64,000 nucleotides of DNA, taken from assembly GCF_949987535.1 (NCBI RefSeq), contig NC_080068.1, positions 84,717,254-84,781,253 of the forward strand, read 5' to 3'. Of the stretch, positions 60,707 to 64,000 are shown piece by piece. Every line of letters begins with the position of its first letter. Within the stretch, counting starts at the first letter, position 1. Source of the stretch: Balaenoptera acutorostrata (taxonomy: Eukaryota > Chordata > Mammalia > Artiodactyla > Balaenopteridae). A model generated the notes under the pieces. It saw only the letters and a program-made list of their open reading frames with translations, searched no databases and was not told the DNA's origin. Both the position numbers and the translations under genes were made by a program.

Positions 60707-61049
60707 AATAAATTACTATGGGGCTTCCCTGGTGGCGCAGTGGTTAAGAATCTGCCTGCCAATGCAGGGGACACGGGTTCGAGCCCTGGTCTGGGAAGAT
60801 CCCACATGCCGCGGAGCAACTAGGCCCGCGAGCCACAGCTACTGAGCCTGCGCGTCTGGAGCCTGTGCTCCCAACAAGAGAGGCCGCGATAGTGAGAGAG
60901 GCCCGCGCACCGCGATGAAGAGTGGCCCATGAAGAGTGGCCCCCGCTTGACGCAACTAGAGAAAGCCCTCGCACAGAAACGAAGACCCAACACAGCCTAA
61001 ATAAATAAATAAATAAATTAAAAAAAAATAAATAAAATAAATTACTATG
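60707..61049 (+). mobile_element. Full-length CHR-2-like SINE with internal 14-bp duplication
   Basis: Body about 60721-61035. AATAAATTACTATG flanks it at 60707-60720 and 61036-61049. ATGAAGAGTGGCCC is repeated in exact tandem (60915-60928, 60929-60942), which the sister copies carry once. A and B boxes and the tail are intact. Confidence 0.95.
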
Positions 61050-62046
61050 TAATTAAACATCTTCTTTTGCCTTTCTACTACAACCCAAGACATAGTTAGT
61101 TCCTTTGTTTATGGTATTTCAGTCTAAATTAAAAGAGAAATTATACCTAAATATAACTGTTAACAAATGAATAAAATGCTTGGGTCAGGAGGAAAATGTG
61201 TGGTCCTGGAGGTGGAATAATCTGCTGTTTTTCAGGTTGTCTGCCAAGGGTTAGTGGGGACATACATTCAGTCTCTGCTCTACTTATTCGGCTTATAAGG
61301 AGGTACTTTATTTCAGAAGAGATTCATTATTGTAATTCATACAGATGTGTGGATAGGCTGACATTGGTCCTGAGATTCTGAAGACCCATGCAAAATTTTT
61401 AAAGAGAAAACCCAAATCCTTGGTGAGTTATGTCTACTTTTACCCTATTCTCCTTTCTTCCCCACATACTATTTTTTTCAAGGAAAGGTTTTATCCTAGT
61501 TTTAATTCAGATAATATGGTGAAATTATCTTTTTCTCCACCCCACTCTAAATCTTTTCAAGGAGAGAAAAATCTAAGTGTTTCCTGTAAAAACTTATCTC
61601 AGTGACTGTGTGGAAGGTTTATTTCCAGGAAAACAGGATGACTAAGCATAAAGCAATTGTTTCTTTGATTGGTTTAAAATGTATGATTCCTGAATTTCCA
61701 TGGGTCTCTGTTGACAATCACATGGCAGAATAAATCAGTAAATGAACAATGCTTATTTTTCAACATTCTCTGTACAATTCTGAATCCCAAAATTAAGTCC
61801 TACGTTCTGCTTTCCTTCTTATACTAAGTATTCCTGAAAGAGGAAATCTTTCAGGGCACTTAAAGTATTTATCACTTTGTTACTCTTCTCAGATTCTCTC
61901 TCAATTTCTGCCACATTTTCCATAAATGAATATGCCCAGTTTTGGACTTAGACTTCTGAGTGTAGATGAAAACAGATTAACACTCACCCTGGTCTTTCTC
62001 ACCTTCTGAGATGGCTCACACTCTGTCTGTGGAGCGTGTTTCTCTC
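61050..62046. other. Unassigned DNA
   Basis: Two short forward frames near 61196 and 61420 have no motif. No gene recognised. Confidence 0.4.
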
Positions 62047-62518
62047 TAAATAAATCCATTTTGGGACTTCCCTGGTGGTGCAGAGGTTAAGAATTTGCCT
62101 GCCAATGCAGGGGACATGGGTTCAATCCCTAGTCCAGGAAGATCCCACATGCCGTGGAGCAATTAAGCCTGTGTGGCACAACTACTGAACTGAGCCTGTC
62201 TACACGCCACAACTACTGAAGCCTGCATGCCCTAAAGCCCGCTCACTGCAACTACTGAGCCCACATGCCACAACTACTGAAGCCTGCATGCTCTAGGGCC
62301 AACGTGCCACAACTACTGAACCCACGTGCTACAACTACTGAAGCCCACACAGCTAGAGCCCATGCTCCACAACAAGAGAAGCCACCACAATGAGAAACCC
62401 GTGCATCACAACGAAGAGTAGCCCCCACTCGCCACAACTAGAAAAAGTCCGCTTGCAGCAATAAAGACCCAACGCAGCCCAAAGAGAAATAAATAAATTA
62501 AATAAATAAATAAATCCA
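62047..62518 (+). mobile_element. Longer CHR-2-type SINE with expanded internal repeat
   Basis: Body about 62063-62506, some 150 bp longer than the other CHR copies here. The difference is a block (about 62175-62345) in which CCACAACTACTGAA-type units recur at least six times. The B box has decayed (GGTTCAATCC). TAAATAAATCCA lies on both sides (62047-62058 and 62507-62518), but the AAAT-rich tail makes the duplication less certain. It is more diverged than the other copies and thus older. Confidence 0.88.
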
Positions 62519-63291
62519 CTTCTTACCCAAAAAACAAACAAAAAATCACCCTGATATTTTGTTCATTTTCTCCCCATTTCAGTTTACTGAACCCATTTAC
62601 TCACCACAGTTTCTCATAAACTTTATGTGAAAATTCAAAACAATATTATATTGCATTGCTCTTCATTCAACCTACTCAGAGCAATGAAAAAAGGCTCCCC
62701 TTTAAATAACCGTTGCTGTCAGCTAAGACGCACGGTGAGAGTAAAAGCACTTCAACATAGGTAACCAAATACAATGAATAATACATTATTCTGAATAATG
62801 ACTTAGCATGATGTAACCAGTTATAATGGCAAGAAAATGTGTGCATACTGTGTACTGTAAGTTAATCAAAACATAAAATTGCAACAAAGTAGCTGAGAGT
62901 AAAATAGTTAATATACAATACAGCATATATGACTTAATTGACATAAATTGCTACAGACTTCAAAATGAATCTCTTTATTCACACATTTTACAAGAGGTTA
63001 TTTTGTGATTCACATGCTAAAAATATGACAACAGTTGTTATATACAAACCATTCTTATGGTGTTCATATACATAGGCATAGTAACTCAACATCATCTCTT
63101 TACTTTAAATACACTTTTTTCTTAAAATACCAACGTGTTTTTTCCCTGAGGCTCTCATGTCTGATACAATTGGTGCTGCCTAGAAATGTGCCTATAAGTG
63201 GCATATGATTTTAAATGTACAGAATCAAATATAGTCTAGGTAATGTGGTCAGATACATGCTGCACAGTATCTGTTTATAAAGGTGAAACAT
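62519..63291. other. Unassigned AT-rich DNA
   Basis: No gene or repeat recognised up to the L1 5' end. Confidence 0.4.
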
Positions 63292-64000
63292 GGAGACCTT
63301 CAAGACGGCGGAAGAGTAAGACATGGAGATCACCTTTCCCCCCACAAATACATCAGAAATACATCTACATGTGGAACAACTCCTACAGAATACCTACTGA
63401 ACGCTGGCAGAAGACCTCAGACCTCCCAAAAGGCAAGAAACTCCCCACCTACCTGAGTAGGGCAAAAGAAAAAAGAAAAAACAGAGACAAAAGAATAGGG
63501 ACGGGACCTGCACCAGTGGGACGGACCTGTGAAGGAGGAAAGGTTTCCACACACTAGGAAGCTCCTTCACGGGCAGAGATTCTGGGTGTCAGAGGGGGGA
63601 AGCTTCAGAGCCACGGAGGAGAGCGCAGCAACAGGGGAGCGGAGGGCAAAACAGAGAGATTCCCGCACAGAGGATCGCTGCCAACCAGCACTCACCAGCC
63701 TGAGAGGCTTGTCTGCTCACCCACCAGGATGGGTGGGGGCTGGGAGCTGAGGCTCGGGCTTTGGAGGTCGGATCCCAGGGAGAGGACTGGGGTTGGCTGT
63801 GTGAACACAGCCTGAAGGAGGCTAGTGCATCACAGCTAGCCAGGAGGGAGTCCGGGAGAAACTCTGGAACTGCCGAAGAGGCAAGAGACTTTTTCTTGCC
63901 TCTGTTTCATGGTGCACGAGGACAGGGGATTCAGAGCACCATCTAAACGAGCTCCAGAGATGGGCGTGAGCCGCAGCTATCAGCACAGTCCCCAGAGATG
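63292..64000 (+). mobile_element. 5' end of a cetartiodactyl L1, cut by the window edge
   Basis: The composition changes sharply to GC-rich at 63292. The sequence starts GGAGACCTTCAAGACGGCGG and reads as the 5' UTR of a young cetartiodactyl L1: 'gaacgctggcagaagacctc', 'caccagtgggacggacctgt', 'ggagagcgcagcaac', 'ggctcgggctttggagg' and 'gaagaggcaagagac'. This UTR acts as an internal promoter for RNA polymerase II. ORF1 and ORF2 would lie to the right of the window. The forward frames here are within the UTR and are not called as genes. Confidence 0.88.
63299..63312 (+). promoter_or_regulatory. YY1-like site at the L1 5' end, altered core
   Basis: TTCAAGACGGCGGA sits about 8-20 bp from the element start, where L1 5' UTRs commonly have a YY1 site (core AAGATGGC). 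Here the core reads AAGACGGC, one substitution that creates a CpG. Whether YY1 still binds is unknown. Confidence 0.45.

Noticed and set aside
63243..63946. Forward frames of 61-104 codons near the right edge
   Set aside because: They fall in the L1 5' UTR, which is GC-rich and non-coding in this orientation. No match to ORF1 sequence is seen.

Overview
This window looks like nuclear DNA from a cetartiodactyl mammal, most likely a cetacean; hippopotamus cannot be excluded by eye. The main clue is the set of tRNA-derived SINEs of the CHR type (CHR-2-like at 38648, 55601, 60721, 62063 and, reversed, 32730; CHR-1-like at 39003). The L1 3' and 5' untranslated sequences also match the form I know from cetartiodactyl L1. 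I found no host protein-coding gene, no tRNA or rRNA gene and no CRISPR array. Apart from the L1 remnants, the open frames are short and mostly fall in AT-rich DNA or in repeats. The window reads as intergenic or deep intronic sequence.

Layout. 0-6 kb: an ancient LTR, a GATA microsatellite, old LINE remnants and apparently single-copy DNA. 6.2-11.9 kb: a decayed class I endogenous retrovirus with two same-orientation LTRs, a primer-binding-site-like sequence and a polypurine tract. 12-26 kb: AT-rich DNA with small MIR, L2 and LTR remnants and one truncated L1 tail at 16 kb. 26-38 kb: a LINE-dense block. It holds an almost complete reverse-strand L1 (27.6-32.7 kb) with an 18-bp target-site duplication, a truncated SINE touching it, an older L1 with an inverted 5' part (33.4-35.1 kb), an L1 3' tail (35.2 kb) and a HAL1/L1 ORF1 remnant (36.4-37.9 kb). 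38-50 kb: two SINEs and three LTR-type elements, one preceded by a possible envelope remnant. 50-63 kb: AT-rich DNA, an MLT1-type LTR and three forward CHR SINEs. 63.3 kb to the end: the 5' end of another L1, possibly full length, running off the window.

The only coding functions visible are those of dead retroelements: L1 ORF1 (RNA-binding chaperone) and ORF2 (endonuclease and reverse transcriptase), all with stops or frameshifts. The SINEs would have depended on L1 machinery in trans. I did not find a convincing new biological system. The items most worth a second look are the L1 5' end at the right edge, the unidentified reading frame inside the provirus, the twin-priming-like L1 and a few repeat-free stretches that could be conserved non-coding elements. 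Repeat family names were assigned by eye; subfamily names need RepeatMasker.
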